From contig CM060733.1 of NCBI GenBank assembly GCA_030704615.1, positions 2,232,001 through 2,296,000 of the forward strand: a stretch of DNA of 64,000 nucleotides. Reading direction: 5' to 3'. Positions 63,496 to 64,000 of this stretch are shown piece after piece (position 1 is the stretch's first letter; each line of letters begins with the position of its first letter). The notes beneath the pieces were generated by a model, which saw nothing but the letters and a program-made list of their open reading frames with translations, was not told where the DNA came from and made no database searches. Both the position numbers and the translations under genes were made by a program. The stretch is from Takakia lepidozioides (taxonomy: Eukaryota > Streptophyta > Takakiopsida > Takakiales > Takakiaceae).

Positions 63496-64000
63496 AGCAG
63501 AGGCTCGCTGCCATGGCTACAGCTCAGGTGGTACCGGCTCTAAGGCCGGATGGTCCACCTCCTGCTCCTGAGGGAGGAGATATGGGAGGCATGGGATTCA
63601 TGTGTGGAGCAGCACTACCACTAGTGCAGGTGGAGTCTGCTGCAGCCGTGACTCGAGGAGCAGCACGAGTTCCTGAGCCACGAGGTGCAGAGGTGGAGTT
63701 GGATCCACAGCGTGGGGAGGCAAGCCGTCAGGCTAGGCTTCCTCAGTCATTCACATTGGCGGAGACAGTGTCGACGCCATCCATGGCACCTAGTTCTCGC
63801 CCGACTGTTACCGAGGCGGAGGTTACTATGCCATTGGGGAGAGCTACACGGGTAGCACCACTACCTAGTGTTGCCAAGGCTACGGCAGCTAGTGTGCTGC
63901 TAGGAGCGGCCACATCTGTGTGCCAGGCTCCATTGTTCTCGGCTACCATGATTGCGACGCCGGGGGTAAGACCAGCTGAGGTGTTCAGGCTGGCAGCTAC
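63471..64000 (+). CDS. gag-pol continuation, runs off the window
   Basis: A new frame opens with ATGGCCAACCGG at 63471, overlapping the gag end by 25 bases, and stays open to the window end. It is Ala/Pro/Val-rich (MGGMGFMCGAALPLVQVESA) and resembles a linker before protease. The protease, any methyltransferase, and RT would lie to the right of the window. Confidence 0.6.
   Translation, partial: MANRLQQLEQRLAAMATAQVVPALRPDGPPPAPEGGDMGGMGFMCGAALPLVQVESAAAVTRGAARVPEPRGAEVELDPQRGEASRQARLPQSFTLAETVSTPSMAPSSRPTVTEAEVTMPLGRATRVAPLPSVAKATAASVLLGAATSVCQAPLFSATMIATPGVRPAEVFRLAA

Overview
The window is nuclear DNA from a plant, most likely a land plant outside the flowering plants (bryophyte, lycophyte or fern grade). 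The gene set is plant-specific: two NOD26-like aquaporins, two TPD1-like secreted proteins, plastid-type SufS cysteine desulfurase and TAF8. The genes have GT-AG introns, and the intergenic DNA is full of nested transposons. The placement outside flowering plants is inference; it rests partly on a Ty3/gypsy element carrying a cytosine methyltransferase, a configuration published for charophyte algae and dinoflagellates.

Left part (1-31 kb) is gene-bearing. It holds an unrecognised spliced gene ending in an RGG-like tail (444-1564, -); the C-terminal exons of a coiled-coil protein (4510-5675, +); a NIP5/NIP6-type channel with five exons (7890-9882, -); a possible small membrane protein (13795-14095, -); intronless TAF8 (15096-16427, -); a second NIP with the same intron positions (18377-21397, +); and two intronless TPD1-like genes (22617-23213 and 26481-27071, both -). 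At 28-31.4 kb sit a piggyBac-like MITE, a Harbinger MITE, an intact PIF/Harbinger transposase ORF and two blocks of tandem repeats.

Middle part (31.4-40.1 kb) is almost wholly mobile or repetitive. A decayed protein-kinase gene lies between two arrays of short GC-rich palindromes. Next is a decayed minus-strand Ty3/gypsy element whose pol reads C5 cytosine methyltransferase - reverse transcriptase - RNase H - integrase - PHD finger, with its 3' LTR joined head-to-tail to a second LTR. Its 5' end abuts a TIR element that contains a tRNA-derived SINE.

The 41.7-55.5 kb stretch is again genic. It holds a four-exon DUF455 gene (-), divergent from a TPR-SET gene (+) broken by three frameshifts, and a complete ten-exon plastid cysteine desulfurase (-) whose introns are loaded with LINE 3' fragments.

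Right part (55.5-64 kb) holds a SINE copy, a hAT-type MITE with a perfect 8-bp target duplication, and the 5' end of a second Ty3/gypsy element (+). That element's LTR closely matches the LTR of the methyltransferase element; it has a long tandem-repeat leader including a 1.2-kb minisatellite, and a frameshifted gag with two zinc knuckles.

The strongest candidate for a novel system is the retrotransposon that combines a DNA methyltransferase (writer) with a PHD finger (reader) in one pol. Its inactivating stops are nearly all TAG, as expected if methylated CAG sites had deaminated.
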